NCBI GenBank assembly: GCA_905250075.1
Contig: CAJNOP010000403.1
Coordinates: 62,001 to 126,000, forward strand
Reading direction: 5' to 3'
Length of the DNA: 64,000 nucleotides
Source: Rotaria sp. Silwood1
Lineage: Eukaryota > Rotifera > Eurotatoria > Philodinida > Philodinidae
The first letter of the stretch is position 1. Every line of letters begins with the position of its first letter. Below are positions 1-12,441 of the stretch, in pieces. The position numbers and the translations under genes were made by a program. The notes below the pieces were generated by a model. The model did no database searches. It worked only from the letters and a program-made list of their open reading frames with translations, and was not told the DNA's origin.

Positions 1-1515
1 CAGGAATCTTCAAGTGAACATTTTTATGATAGATGTCAATGTTGTCTTTTCTGTCAAGTTACATAGAAATAATTTTTTTTTTTTGTTTGAATGTTTAAAA
101 ATTCCCGAGAACATTTATCCATTAATAGTTTGACTTTCTAGTTTTACAAGTGAAAAGACGACAAATAGAAAACCTTCGATGTATGCTTAATGAATTTTAT
201 GAATCTTCAAATAGAAATCTTAGCAATTACTCGATAGATTTATTACTAACAGAATTTATATTTTAGAAGGAAAATATCTACAAAACATTTTGAATTTATA
301 TATCATAGGTCTGCCATTTTTAGTAAGGTATGTTTCTGCACTAAATCAACCATTTATGCCGAGTTTGTTTTTTTGTCAAAATGTTGAGAAATGTGTACAA
401 TACATTTATAGATAACAAAATATCCGTAATACAAATTGAAAGGTAACAGAGATCATTTGATCACGAAAGTTTCAACTATTTTAAGAGTTAAGACAGGTGG
501 AAAATATTAATTTGTTAAAAAGCCTAATAAATGGACAATAGTGACATTGAGCACGACAAGTTAAGACATTTGAGCAACAAATTAAGCAATACAGACAAAA
601 AAAATTAATCAGTGAAACTTAGCTACGTGACAGAATTATTAAAAATTAAACAATTCACAAAGATCTATTATCATGGTTATGTAGAAACGAGATCATCACA
701 ATAATTCATTCTATTACAATTAAAGTGAATACTTTCTCTTTCATATATCCTAGTGATGAAACTTTGAAAAGTAATCTTATCACTATAAGCGATTATTTTA
801 TCACAAAATGACCTCACATAAAAAACAATCTCTTCGAAAGAATACATAAACAAATATTAATTTTCTTCTTTTTCGCATAACTATTGACTTTCCAACAATA
901 TTCTAAATTAATCCAAATATCATATAAAGGTTATGATGGATTAACAACAAGTGAAAACGTATTTATTGAAAGATGCTTTACAGATTGTTGAGAACAGATT
1001 ATTTAAAGTGAAACTGCCACAAAAAAATTATAGACTACATCGTTCAGCAACATATTTTCAATACGTTGTACTGTGAAGACGTTCTATCATATCAAAATAT
1101 TTAATGCATCATAACAAAGAATTTATAGTACGATATCAGATAATGTATGTTACAGTGGTGATTCTATAACTCTACGTAGTTATTCAAGAGATCAGAAAAA
1201 TTAAGTTAATATTTGAAGTACTTTTACATATATGTCATGAACATTCAATATTATCAATTGATAATGAATTCGAACTAATGTTAAAACGTTATCATCTCAA
1301 TTCATCTAATCACTATGATATAGATGCAGCGAAATGTACTAGAACTACTGCATATGAAATGGTTTATAATTCAGATCATAATCACAGCGATAAATACAAA
1401 TTATTTTTATTTAGATTCAACTTATGTAAATTTCTCGTTTCTGTAAATAATATACTTTTAGTTCGATATAGAGACATGACATCGTGTTCTAGAAATATAA
1501 CTATCATATCTGTTT

Positions 1516-1525
1516 NNNNNNNNNN
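1516..1525. other. Assembly gap (10 N)
   Basis: A run of ten N. Ten is a conventional placeholder, so the true distance is unknown. No gene is visible on either side. Confidence 0.98.
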
Positions 1526-2161
1526 GTATGGTCAAATAGTAAATTTTATACACAAAACGAAAGTGAAATTCAATGAGTCTAACAATTATATTTACATTGT
1601 TGATTCTAATGAATTTTATCTTTAGTAAGAAATCGTTTCATACTGAGAAACAATCAAGAAATTAATAAAACTCTGACTTCTATTTCAAAATTCTTTTCAA
1701 TATAACAAGAACAACAATTATTTCCATTATAGAAGGTAAAATAAAATAAAACAAGAAGCATTTATTTGTCAAGCTGGAGGCATACTTTGCACAAGCAAGT
1801 GAATAATAATGTAAAACAAATTTAGAATTGTCATCAATTAAAGTAGGCAGACACTTTTCAATTTCTATAAAATAAAAAAGAATGTTTATTTCTTTTTTTA
1901 ACTTTTTTTTTTTTTTTATTTTGATTCCATTATCTTTTTGTTTTTTTCATAACTCATGTTTCTTTTTATTGCAGGAATAGTTTGATATTTACAAAAAAAA
2001 ACGTCATGATTTATTTATTTTATATGTCAACGTATGAAATGATTTCATAGTTATATGTGTATTGATTCATATGATAAAAAAAAAACTGCACTACTCTTTA
2101 AAATTATGTAGGTTACATATCTATTACCAAAAACAGTATATGTAAAATGTAATTAAATATG

Positions 2162-2220
2162 TAGAGATGTATCGATTTCAATTCCAGTTTTTGGCTTAAA
2201 ATTAATCGATATCGATCTTC
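2162..2220. repeat. ATCGAT word-repeat insert, hAT-like start
   Basis: The segment begins TAGAGATGTATCGATTTC and then carries ATCGATATCGAT. The start resembles the YAGAGATG end of the hAT-type MITE at 11435, and the body repeats a palindromic word. No right terminus or target duplication was found, so this is a tentative member of the word-repeat group. Confidence 0.3.
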
Positions 2221-3325
2221 AAAAAAAAAAATGGTATAAAATAATTAATTATTTTACAGTGTTATCTAAAGAAATCTGCTAAAAATGATTTGTATATAGT
2301 AGTTTGGATTTGAGTTATCACATATGAAATGTTTTACCATTTGTATCATTATGATTATAATGATTGATGTCAAATCAATATTATCATGTAATTTTTTGAA
2401 CATAATAGAAATTATTAAACTTAGGAAAATATATATTTTATTGCTTTTTTTTTGTTTTTTTAAATATAAAAGCTCATTGAATTATTAAATTTCATATAGA
2501 TTTTATTTCTTAATGGTGTCTTTAAATTCATAAAGAAATATGATATACTTTAGATGACTCTTTTTTTTTTTTTTTCTTTTAACAACTTAATGATTTTTCT
2601 GCAGATAATCCTCAAAATATTATTTGCTTAATATAAAGATAAAAATAGTTTTTCTTTCAGATAATTTTCAAAGATTTGATGATAGATTTAGTTTTTTTTT
2701 TTTTTTTTGTTCAATAATAATCTATCATAAAAGGATTCGATTGTATATTATAACTTAATTATTTCGCCTTTAGCTAAGTCAATAACTCCTATTACTTGTG
2801 ACACTTGCAACAAAAAAACAAGAACTTTATCTTAAGGTTTAAAATAGAAAAATGACATAACTGTCGAACATTGAAAAAATACTCATTAACCTGTATTATT
2901 CGAATAATTTCAATGAATATATTTATTTCTTATCAATTCGAGAAATTTTATTTTTCTTTTCAAGTGATGTAGAATCAGATTTTTGACTTTATTTGTTGAA
3001 TAATATGTATTACAACATCCACGCATTAAAAAAAATACCAAAGAGACAGCTGAAAAGATATGATTTCTCTGTATTTGTATAGAATGTATGCACGCCAAAT
3101 ATTCATTCGCTTTTCTTTTTTACCCTTTCTTTTTATCCTTATCGATTTCCTCTTGTAAACGCGGCAGCTGAGAACCAAAAAAAAAAAAAAAAGAACGAAA
3201 AACTGCCGTAGTATTAAGAACAACAAAGAAAAATGCAAGTCATTGAAGACGCTGCAATTGTCATTACTACACTTATTCTTTTCTTGGCAATATATATATA
3301 AAGTAAAACACAAAATAAACCGAAT

Positions 3326-3839
3326 ATGGCCGGTGTTGCAAAACTATTTGACGGAAATATTGTGAATCAATCTAACGAAGAAGTTGATCTTAATGATGAA
3401 AAATATAAGGGTAAAGTAATTGGTCTTTATTTCAGTGCACATTGGTATGTTTTATGAATTTATTGAAAACTTTTATCGAAAATAATATTTTTTGTTATTT
3501 GTTTTTATATATAGGTGTCCACCATGTCGTGGTTTTACTCCAATACTAATTGAATTTTATAAACATTATAATAAAGAAAAAAATTTTGAAATAATATATA
3601 TAAGTTCGGATCGTGATGAAAAAGCATTTAATGAATATTATAAAGATATGCCTTGGTTAACATTACGTTATAGTGAACGAAAGAAAAAAGAAGAAATAGG
3701 AAAAAAATTTCATATAAATGGTATTCCAACAATAACATTACTTGATGGAGATTCAGGAGATATTCTTTGTAAAGATGCAAGAGATAAAATTCAACATAGA
3801 GATGTACGTGGTGAATTTTTTCCATGGAAACCATCATGA
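3326..3839 (+). CDS. Tryparedoxin/nucleoredoxin-like thioredoxin-fold protein
   Basis: Predicted 147-residue thiol-disulfide oxidoreductase in two exons (3326-3444 and 3515-3839, GTATGT...TATAG intron). The intron splits the Trp codon of the active site WCPPCRGF. The thioredoxin fold is visible: strand IGLYFSAHW before the active site, IIYISSDRDE after it, and the cis-proline motif GIPT. The CPPC centre followed by R is typical of tryparedoxins and nucleoredoxins rather than classical thioredoxin (CGPC). There is no signal peptide, so a cytosolic or nuclear role is expected. The start ATG is the first in frame and sits just before MAGVAKLFDG. An AATAAA lies about 50 bases after the stop. The exact subfamily (nucleoredoxin-like versus tryparedoxin) is uncertain. 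Confidence 0.9.
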
Positions 3840-5661
3840 TTGATTTATTGAATTAGAACAATATATATATATTTTTTTTTCTTCGACAAATAAAAAGAAC
3901 ACACAGATTCAACTTGAACAAGTTTTTGTTTGGATCTCATATTGTTATATCATTAAAAAAAAAGGTTTTGTTTTTTTTGTTTTTTTATATTTTATGTATT
4001 TTAAGTCATCTTTATTCTCATCATAATTCTTTTTGTTTTATTTGACCAAACAAATATTTCTTTCTTCTAATTTTATATATATATAAATATATATGTATAT
4101 AAATTAACAATATTTAATAATGATAAATAATTCTACATCGATGTAATCGTTTATGTTTGTACCTTTACGTGTTATATAAGTAAAGATAAGGTAACGTTTA
4201 CTAAGAAAGAAAGAATGTCATATATTGTTTCTGTTGTGTCTATTTTATAGAACTTCAAATAGAAAATTTAATCATCAAACTTGTGTTTACTTGAAACATT
4301 GTCGGAATAATCTTATTAAAAAATTATTGAGATTTTTATTATTAAATATTGTTTTTATTTATTCTAAAATGATAAGTATTTAAATAGAAGTTAAAGTTAT
4401 GAAAATAATGAGATGATATCTGTTAGAAATATATTTTTCATATACAGTTTAACACAACAGATGAGATATTTTCTCACGTACATATAACTAGATTATTTGA
4501 AAATTATAAGTAAATTAGTAAAAAAAAAAATTTTTGAGTTTGATTAATAAACTATCAATAATATTATTTAAAACCATTGATAGAAGTCTCAATATTATCT
4601 TTCAAAAAAAAACGAGATATTGTATCATTTTCAATAGATATTATTCATCTGTCCATTAAGTAAATAAGATATGTTTAAAACAATAGTCAATAAGACTTAA
4701 GTAGATGTTTCATTATAAGTGAACTAACTAGTAATTTTAAAAAAAGAATGCTTTATTCATTTTCATTAACCTATCAATTAATTACATGCATAAAAAAAGA
4801 AACATTTTTTTTTGTTTGTTTAGATAAACTTTATCATCTAATATTTCACTGATACATTTCATCAATCTCATTGATAAAAAAACAAAACGTAAATCATCTT
4901 AAAAATTGAATTCAAAATCTCAAACTCGAGGAAAATTTGCCCAAGCAAAAAAAACAACATATTTAAAAATGAGTTCTAAAACTGGAATTTCTATTATACA
5001 ACTTGAGGATTTGTTTTATTTTGCTATTCTGAGTTCATACAATTTCAAGATTATTCACATTTGTTTTTTTTTTTTCTTCAATGAAATACATCCTTTAATA
5101 TTTTTCTTTTCTATGTATTATTATCAATTGATTTAGTACTCAAAAAAATATGCTTTAAAAGAATTATTAAAATCATAATTTCTATTAATAGAATATTTCG
5201 AGTAAAAAAAAAAAAAACTTAATACAATACATTAGTAATAATTAATATAATAATTGTTAATATTGTTGTAAAATAATAAATATATCTTATTAGAAGATAA
5301 TTCTTCTTCCATACTCAGTTTTATTTTTTTTTTCCAAAATGGAACACACGACAACACAAGTAGAATAATAAAGAAATGAAAAAAAAATATATATATATAG
5401 AGATATAACACCGACACACACGTTTAACAACATCAATGCAATCAATAATATCTGAATAAATGATGTATTTTGTATAGATATTTACATAGTTAACGAAAAA
5501 GTAACAACGAAACGAATATCCTTACTCAGAAGAGTAGAAAGAAAAAAAATATCAATTTTAGCAGAATAAAGAACAACTGTTCAAAATAACAGATCATATT
5601 GTACAATTTTTTTTAAATGACAGAAGAAAAAAAAAAAAATGAAATTATAGATCGACATTTA
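3840..5661. other. Intergenic stretch between convergent genes
   Basis: Lies between the 3' ends of the thioredoxin-fold gene and the RRM gene. Only AT-rich sequence, homopolymers and TA runs are seen. No convincing exon or repeat was recognised. Confidence 0.6.
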
Positions 5662-7590
5662 TTATAAATTCATCATTGCTGCTGATGGTGGTGATGATGG
5701 AACCATTATCTCCTAAATTATTTATTATATTTAACAAAAAAAATATCATCAAACAATATTTTATTTAACATTATAATTTAAATATCTGCTAATAATATTT
5801 TTTTACTTTTCATTTAAATAATTTTAGATTTATTCTCTTTAAAAATTCTATTTGTTTAAGCAAAATATATATATTCGAATATTGTTTCTTAGAAGGAATA
5901 AAAAAAACAACAACAAACTCAAATATCTCAATTAATTTACTTGAATAAACGGTGATTGCATTGTTGGATGTTGATATGGATTATTCCACATGATTGTTGA
6001 CAATGGAAATACAGCTAAATATAACAAATATATATTCAATTTTCGAATCGAATCGATCTCATCTATGATAGTTGACGGAAGAGTTGGGCAAAAGAATTTT
6101 GCATGAAACTACGATCATCTTCAAACTGATGACCAAGATTAGAGAGAACCTATCATCACTTGGTTCTCTAAACAATAGATGATCTACCAGGTCAAACGAC
6201 CCCAGTCGGATCTCGCCAGTTCGGAATAATTTCGGTCGGATCCGGTCCGGATTTCATCGGAACGTGATAAAATCCGACCTGATCCGGCCCGGATTTCATC
6301 GTGTTCCGTCAAATTCCGGATCGGTATCCGGCTGATGGGAATCCGACAAAAACCTTGTCGGATCCGATCGTTTTCGATCGAATCTACAGGTCGGATTGAA
6401 TCTCCTCGATAATCTATTCCTTATCTTAGTTACTTCGTCATGACATTGCTAAATATAAGCAAATAAATTTTCAAAAACTGTTATAAATTAGTAGAATATC
6501 TAAAGAAACATTAGATTTTATTCTGTAAAGGATTCATTTTCATTAAAAAAATTTATTCGAAATGATTTATCTGAAGATGTCGCTTTTTTCTATTTAAAAA
6601 TTAAAATTTATTTTCGTTTTATTGATTAGAATAAACTTAATTAAGAAAGTCTAATCTTTGTATAAGTTAATCTCAATTAATAATAATATTTACCATATTG
6701 TTGATTAGGATTAAACATAGGATGAAACATTTGTGGTATTGTTTGCATTGATGGATTAACAATCCAACCACTAAGTGTATTAATTATTCCAGGTGGTAAT
6801 TGACGATATTGTCCATATGACATTGGAATTGATGTTGGACATAATGGTAGATTTGTTGGAATTGAATTTGATGTAACTGGTGGAGATGGACAAGTTTTAT
6901 CTATTTATATTCAATTAATATATATATATATTAAAAATAAAAAATAAAAAACAAACTTGGACGAAAAGATTTATAATCATTTTCATTTGTACCTAAAATT
7001 TCTTCACGTTTTAATGCTCGTTTACATTCAATCTAAATATTGAAAAAATGAAAAATTTTATAAGAAAAAAAAATAGAAAACCTTTCGTCCATGAAGATTA
7101 AAAATTCGTGTAGAACAAACAACTTTTGTTGTAGACATATCTGCAAATGTTACAAAACCAAATCCTAAAATAAATTCATATTTTATTTTAATTAAAATAA
7201 CAAAAAACTAGTTAACCTCTATGTCGACCATTATATCGATCATAAATGATAAATGCTTCTTCAACCTAAATCTATTAATATTAAGAATATAAACGAAATA
7301 AATAAATATAATTAACTTGTCCATATGATTGAAAAAAATGAGCCAATTCTTCTGGTCCAACAGATGATGGAACACCACCAACAAATATTTTTCGTTCTTG
7401 TCGATATGACTATTTAATAATTATAGAAATAAAAACAAAACAAAAAAAGTTTCTTATAAAAATATCTTACTGGATCAACTCCACTATCTCCTGAATCACT
7501 ACTAGTACTTGTTACTCGTCGAATAGGTGTTGATTGTTCAAGAAATGATGATGGAATAAAATTACCTAATATTAATGAGTTATTGCTCAT
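5662..7590 (-). CDS. Single-RRM RNA-binding protein, Musashi/DAZAP-like
   Basis: Predicted 250-residue protein in eight exons (7471-7590, 7317-7409, 7217-7265, 7082-7164, 6957-7032, 6694-6900, 5941-6014, 5662-5712). The N-terminus is Ser-rich. An RRM covers about residues 45-125 with RNP2 KIFVGGVP and RNP1 RGFGFVTF, and DRYNGRHRGFGFVTF is close to the second RRM of Musashi/hnRNP A-B proteins. The tail is rich in Pro, Gln, Asn and Met. It probably binds mRNA and controls translation or stability (inferred from family). If the GTAAAT donor at 5940 is not used, the protein ends instead at a TAA at 5932 after two more residues. The intron at 6015-6693 carries a CGGATCCG word repeat. The 5' end faces the ATP synthase gamma gene 435 bp away, suggesting a shared divergent promoter. 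Confidence 0.85.
6188..6398. repeat. CGGATCCG word-repeat insert in RRM-gene intron
   Basis: A GC-rich island in an AT-rich intron, made of degenerate copies of TCGGATCCG/CCGGATTTC in both orientations (for example CGGTCGGATCCGGTCCGG and CCTTGTCGGATCCGATCG). The word is self-complementary, so the segment can fold on itself. No clean terminal repeats or target duplication were seen. It resembles the GGGTCC insert at 19348 in design but uses a different word. Confidence 0.6.
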
Positions 7591-8024
7591 TGTTTCTTTT
7601 TGTTATTCTTAACGATTATATTTGATTTCGTATCTGGAACAAGATTCTCTTCGAGGCAAAAATGCAGACTCTATTATGACTCATCATTTTTTATTTTATT
7701 TATTAAATAAATAATTTAATATTAGATTTAACTTTTTTTTTTAAAAATTCTTTTCATAATTTTCAAAAAATTTTTATTAATCAAAAATTACAAATGCATT
7801 AATGTGTTAAATGAATTAGTTGCTAAACAATTGACGAATCGTAATGTAGTAAATAATCAAATATGTGTTTCTTAGAGTAAAACAAAAAATATACTTTGTT
7901 TTCTTCGTATTAAAAAACAAAAAAAATGAAATAAAGATTGTTCAAAATGATTTATTAAATTAATAATACTTTTTAGAGAATTTCATCAACTAAATTATTT
8001 CAGAGAAGAAGAAAAAAACGAAAA
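7591..8024. promoter_or_regulatory. Divergent promoter region
   Basis: This 434-bp AT-rich spacer separates the start codons of the RRM gene (-) and the ATP synthase gamma gene (+), so both promoters must lie here or in the gene bodies. TTATTTCAG at about 8000 lies 22 bases before the ATP synthase ATG and could be a splice or trans-splice acceptor. No defined promoter element was recognised. Confidence 0.45.
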
Positions 8025-9170
8025 ATGTCGTTCGTTGTCAAAGCTGTTGGCATCCTGCAACAACCAGCAAGTGGTGTTCTTCTCTGGTAATATTTTTTAT
8101 TTTGTTTTTTGAAAGTTTTCTATCGATTTAATTATTATAGGAACAACACATCTGTTCGTAATATGGCAACACTAAAAGATAGTAAGATTTCAGTTAAACG
8201 AATGTTTTTTTTTTTTTATTTGAATATTTTGTTCTTATTTAGTTAGTCGTCGTTTAAAATCAGTAAAAAGTATTCAAAAAATTACAAAATCAATGAAAAT
8301 GGTTTCAGCAGCTAAATTTGCTAAAGCCGAAAGAGAATTACGTGCTGCTCGTCCATATGGTTTAAGTGCTAAATGTAAAAGAAAATTAAAATAAATATAA
8401 TTTTTCAAAAACTTAAATAATTTTCTATAATAGCTTTTTATGATCATTTGGAAATTGAAAAAAATGAAAATCCACAAAAACAAGTACTTATAGCTGCAAC
8501 ATCTGATCGTGGTCTTTGTGGTGCAGCTAATTCATCAATTATAAAAAATATACGTACACAATTAAATGATGAAAAACAAAATTTAGAAGGTACTAAAGTT
8601 ATTGCTATTGGTGATAAATCACGTGCTGGTATTGCACGAACACATTCATCAAATATGCTTTTATCAATAAATGAAATTGGTAAACGATCACTTGTTTTTG
8701 GTGATGCATCTGCTATTGCACAACAATTAATTAGTTCTGGTTTTGAATTTGATTCAGCTGAAATTGTTTATAATCAATTCAAGTAAATTTAAATTAAAAA
8801 AAAAGAAATGCTTTTTTTCCTTTTTTTTTTGAATAGATCGGCTATTGCTTATACAACATCACGTCAAAAAATATTATCAAATGAAACAATAGCAAATTCA
8901 AAATCAATACAAGTTTATGATTCAATTGATGCTGAAGTTCTTCGTTCATTTCAAGAATATAATTTAGCATCTGTTCTTTATTATACAATGAAAGAAAATG
9001 CAACATCAGAACAATCATCACGTATGACAGCTATGGATAATGCAACAAAAAATGCTGGAGATTTAATTAATAAATTAACAACATATTATAATAGAACACG
9101 ACAAGCTGTTATTACAACTGAACTTATTGAAATTATATCAGGTGCTGCTGCTTTAGAACAAAAACAATAA
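8025..9170 (+). CDS. ATP5F1C: Mitochondrial ATP synthase subunit gamma
   Basis: Predicted 305-residue rotor shaft of the F1 sector, which couples proton flow through Fo to ATP synthesis in the mitochondrial matrix. There are five exons (8025-8086, 8141-8181, 8243-8374, 8434-8782, 8837-9170) and all phases agree. Family hallmarks are the N-terminal coil motif [32 protein letters not shown] in the centre, and the C-terminal helix [20 protein letters not shown] ending with [17 protein letters not shown]. Residues 1-30 have few acidic residues and fit a mitochondrial targeting peptide. Length is as usual for animals. The stop is only 187 bp before the primase start on the same strand. Confidence 0.97.
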
Positions 9171-9357
9171 ATCATAGAATTAAATAAAAAAAACGAAAAA
9201 ATTCATTTTCAATATATTAGAACGAACAGAAAAATATTGTTTTCTTTTTAGTAGTTGATTTACTTCATAAACGTACTTATATCCCCCAGTTTGTCTTCTT
9301 CTTTGGTTTCATTAAATAAAATCGTCTAGATATATCATTCGATTATTTAGTTTTCAG
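9171..9357 (+). promoter_or_regulatory. Short intercistronic region with acceptor-like site
   Basis: Only 187 bp separate ATP synthase gamma from the primase start. An AATAAA lies just after the first stop, a pyrimidine-rich stretch follows, and TTTTCAG ends at 9357, directly against the primase ATG. An AG immediately before the start codon fits a spliced-leader trans-splice acceptor. Bdelloids are known to trans-splice. The layout suggests, but does not prove, a two-gene operon. Confidence 0.45.
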
Positions 9358-12300
9358 ATGTCGAATGAAGATAAACAAAAAATTGATGAAACATTTGTTA
9401 CACCATGGAATTTAGCTATTTATTATCGACGAATTTTTCCATCACATATCTATTGTAAATGGCTTGCTTATGGAGAACGTGAGTCAATTATTTAGAAATA
9501 AATTTTTACAGAAATTATTGAAAAATTCAAATAGTTTATTAAACAAATATTAGTTTTCCTCAAAGGAAAACATGAGAAAATTCTATGATGATGACTTTAT
9601 ACTAATTTGTTGAAAATTATTCGAAAAAATAAAATTGTGTTAAGTTTATCAAAGTATCCTAGCGATTGTTTTAATTGTTTTGTCTTATTCTAGCTTGCTA
9701 TAATTAGCAAGAAACATGTATCAATGAAAAAATTTCGATTCAGCTTTATCCAACAATAATCGAATATAATTTGTCGTTTTAATTTTCTAATATTGTATAT
9801 ATATATAGAGTTGTTTAAAATTTGAGAGTCGAAGTTGATTATCAAAAGGATTAACATGGAAAAAATCTTAATATTAAACCGAACTTATGGACAAAAAAAA
9901 AAGAAGCTATGTAGCATCGTGTTGTTGCACAAACTTCATTCGAAAAGGAAATGAAGTCGATAATGGTAATATACAGAGCAAAGAAATTTTTTTAATTGAA
10001 TTTGACTTTCTAATAGATGATACAGCGACTCGAGGTCTCGATGTGAACTAAGTTAGCTCTTTCTTTCCCATTTTTTACGTTGTGTCTGCAAAAGTTTTGA
10101 GCTTTTATCAGAAAACATATTTTCTCCTTAACTTTTTGCTAATCAAATTGCTTCCAGTTGTCTGTCAAACTTTCAGTTGTTCCTGCTAGGCAAAACTATA
10201 GAGAAGACAATTTATAGTAAATATATCGTATAAGTTTAATATATTTTTTTGTTTCTATAAAACTTTGATATTTTAAAATAATTTTAGCTGCAGCAAGTTC
10301 ACAATTTGCTCAACGTGAATTTAGTTTTACACTTGAAAATGATGTTTATCGTCGTTATCTTTCATTTTCTAATCATATTGAATTTGAAAAAGAATTAATA
10401 AAAATGTGTCCAGAAAAAATTGATATTGGTGCTGTTTATTCAGCTAAAGTAATATTTTTTTTGTTATAATGATTTTTTTTATTCTATTAAAAATAATTTA
10501 GCCAAAAGATCATAAAATGCTTTCTCCAGCACAATTTTATCCAATTGAACGTGAACTTGTCTTTGATATTGATATGACAGATTATGATGATGTTCGATTT
10601 TGTTGTCGGTAAATAATTTTTTTTGTTCTATTATTAAATATAAAATATTATCTTTAAGTGGTGCTGATATTTGTTCTAAATGTTGGACATTAATGAGATT
10701 TGCTATGCAAATTATTGATCGTGTATTACATGGTTTGTTCTTATTTTAATTTCATTTACAAAAAAAAAACAACGAAACTTTATTTGTTTTTTGTAGAAGA
10801 TTTTGGATTTGAACATCGTTTATGGATTTATTCTGGTCGACGTGGTGTTCATTGTTGGGTTTGTGATCAAATAGCAAGAGAATTACAATCAAGTATTCGA
10901 CAAGCTATTGTTGAACATATATCTATTGTTACTGTATGATCATTTTTAGTAGTTTTGTTTTTGTTTTAAATCTTTTATATATTTGAATTTAGAGTGGAAA
11001 AGAATCATCAAAACGTGTTACACTTTATCATCCATTACATCCATCACTTCAGTAAATTGAAAACAAATTTTTTGAATTTCGATGTTAATTATTAATTTAG
11101 ACGAGCTCGTGAAATAATTTTAACTGAATTTGATGGATATGCATGTTTAGAACAAGATTTTCTTGGAGATGATCAACGTATTGAACGATTTCTTCGAATT
11201 GTTCCTGATGATAATATCCTTTTTTTTTGGTTTCTTTTAAATATCCTATAGAAATCGATTTGAAATCATTTTTTTTTTGCAAATGATGAGTTCGTGTTAA
11301 TCGTAAAAAAATTAACTTCTGATTCATATTTAAAAACAAAAACGAATAGACTTGATAAATTTTTGTTTTGAACTGATATTGATTGTTCTATTTTAATAAA
11401 GATATATATATAGAGTTTCATAGATAATACGGACCAGAGATGGACAAAGTCGCACCGCGCCTACGCTACACTAGTCTGAGCTTCGATGAGCGCATGCTTA
11501 GAGTATCCCGGTATTCGGTGGAGTTTGAGAAACTGATTGGTAGAGCAAAGAGAAAGAGAGATGTGCGTAGCGCCTAGGCGCGGTGCGATTTTGTCCATCT
11601 CTGATACGGACTCATCATTTGCACAATACTTAAAAGTTTTTCTTTCTCCCCCTTCCCGAAAAAATGTATTTATATCATATAAAAATTTATTTCCTTAACT
11701 AAATTATTTACGTCGTTCAACATTACGAGAAATATTTTCTCAATTAACAACATCAGCAGAACGATGGGCTGCTTTTAAACAACATACTGATGCAATGATT
11801 AATTCCGTAACATCGACTACTAAAGTATTTTATTCTTTTTGTCTTCTCTAATATTTTTAATTATTTAATAAAAACATTCTTTTTTATAAAATAGTTTCGT
11901 AAAGCTGTTTATACAACATTAATTGATGAAATAATGTTTGAATATAGTTATCCACGTCTTGATGTAAATGTAACAAAAGGAATGAATCATTTACTTAAAT
12001 CACCATTTAGTATACATCCAAAAACTGGTCGTGTATCAATACCAATTCATTTAAATTCATTAGGATATTTTGATCCATGTAAAGAAGGTTCAGTTCCAAA
12101 ATTAAATGAATTATGTCAACAAGTTGAACAATTACCAAAACAATATGAAGATGGTTTAAATGAAAAAATTTCTACTAAACAAAAAGGTTTTTTTAATATT
12201 AGTTAAATCAAAAAAAAATTTATTTTTGTTTTTCTAAAAATATTAGATTATAATCAAACATCTCTTAAACCATTTATTGATATATTTGCACGTTTTGTTC

Positions 12301-12441
12301 AACAATCACAAACAAATAAACAAAATGAAACATTAGATAGAAGTGGTTTGTTATTTATTTATTTTGTGTGTTATATATATAATTATTATTATTAAATTAT
12401 TTATTTTAGATTTCAATACAATGTTATCAGGAGAAATTTGA
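9358..12441 (+). CDS. PRIM1: DNA primase small (catalytic) subunit
   Basis: Predicted 435-residue catalytic subunit of the pol alpha-primase complex, which makes RNA primers for nuclear DNA replication. Eleven exons (9358-9478, 10288-10448, 10502-10608, 10659-10732, 10797-10933, 10993-11051, 11101-11213, 11712-11824, 11895-12186, 12247-12345, 12410-12441) join in frame. Visible motifs are [15 protein letters not shown], the catalytic DxD in [15 protein letters not shown], zinc ligands in [25 protein letters not shown], and [20 protein letters not shown] followed by [13 protein letters not shown]. Length matches animal orthologues (about 420). Intron 7 (11214-11711) is U12-type AT-AC and holds a MITE. 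Intron 1 is 809 bp, unusually long for this gene. Confidence 0.96.
11214..11711 (+). other. U12-type AT-AC intron in primase gene
   Basis: The intron starts ATATCCTTT (the U12 donor consensus), has the branch-site match TTCCTTAAC at 11691-11699, and ends TTTAC at 11711, with the branch adenosine about 13 bases before the 3' splice site. No GT donor is available at the exon end. Joining exon ...GAT GAT A to GT CGT TCA keeps the conserved frame. This therefore looks like a genuine minor-spliceosome intron with AT-AC termini. A 169-bp hAT-type MITE sits in the middle and leaves all three signals intact. Confidence 0.88.
11435..11603. mobile_element. hAT-type MITE, copy 1 (169 bp)
   Basis: Terminal inverted repeats start CAGAGATGGACAAAGTCGCA and end with the complement of CAGAGATGGACAAAATCGCA, continuing to CCGCGCC. 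It is flanked by a perfect 8-bp direct repeat ATACGGAC (11427-11434 and 11604-11611). The 8-bp duplication and the CAGAGATGG-type terminus are hAT hallmarks. There is no coding capacity, so it is non-autonomous. It lies within the U12 intron of the primase gene. The intact duplication points to recent insertion. Confidence 0.92.

Larger units (their letters stand above)
1..3325. other. AT-rich intergenic stretch
   Basis: No coding exon could be supported here. The reading frames are short, AT-driven and show no conserved motif. The stretch holds many A and T homopolymers, one 10-base assembly gap, and a short insert around 2162-2220 that starts TAGAGATG and repeats the word ATCGAT (listed separately). 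Confidence 0.6.

Noticed and set aside
1278-1625. 115-codon frame spanning the first N gap
   Set aside because: Asn/Tyr/Ile-rich composition expected from AT-rich DNA, broken by N, with no recognisable motif or splice context.
3026-3313. 95-codon minus-strand frame upstream of the thioredoxin-like gene
   Set aside because: Low-complexity Phe/Leu/Lys sequence from T- and A-rich tracts, and it overlaps the likely promoter of the real gene on the other strand.
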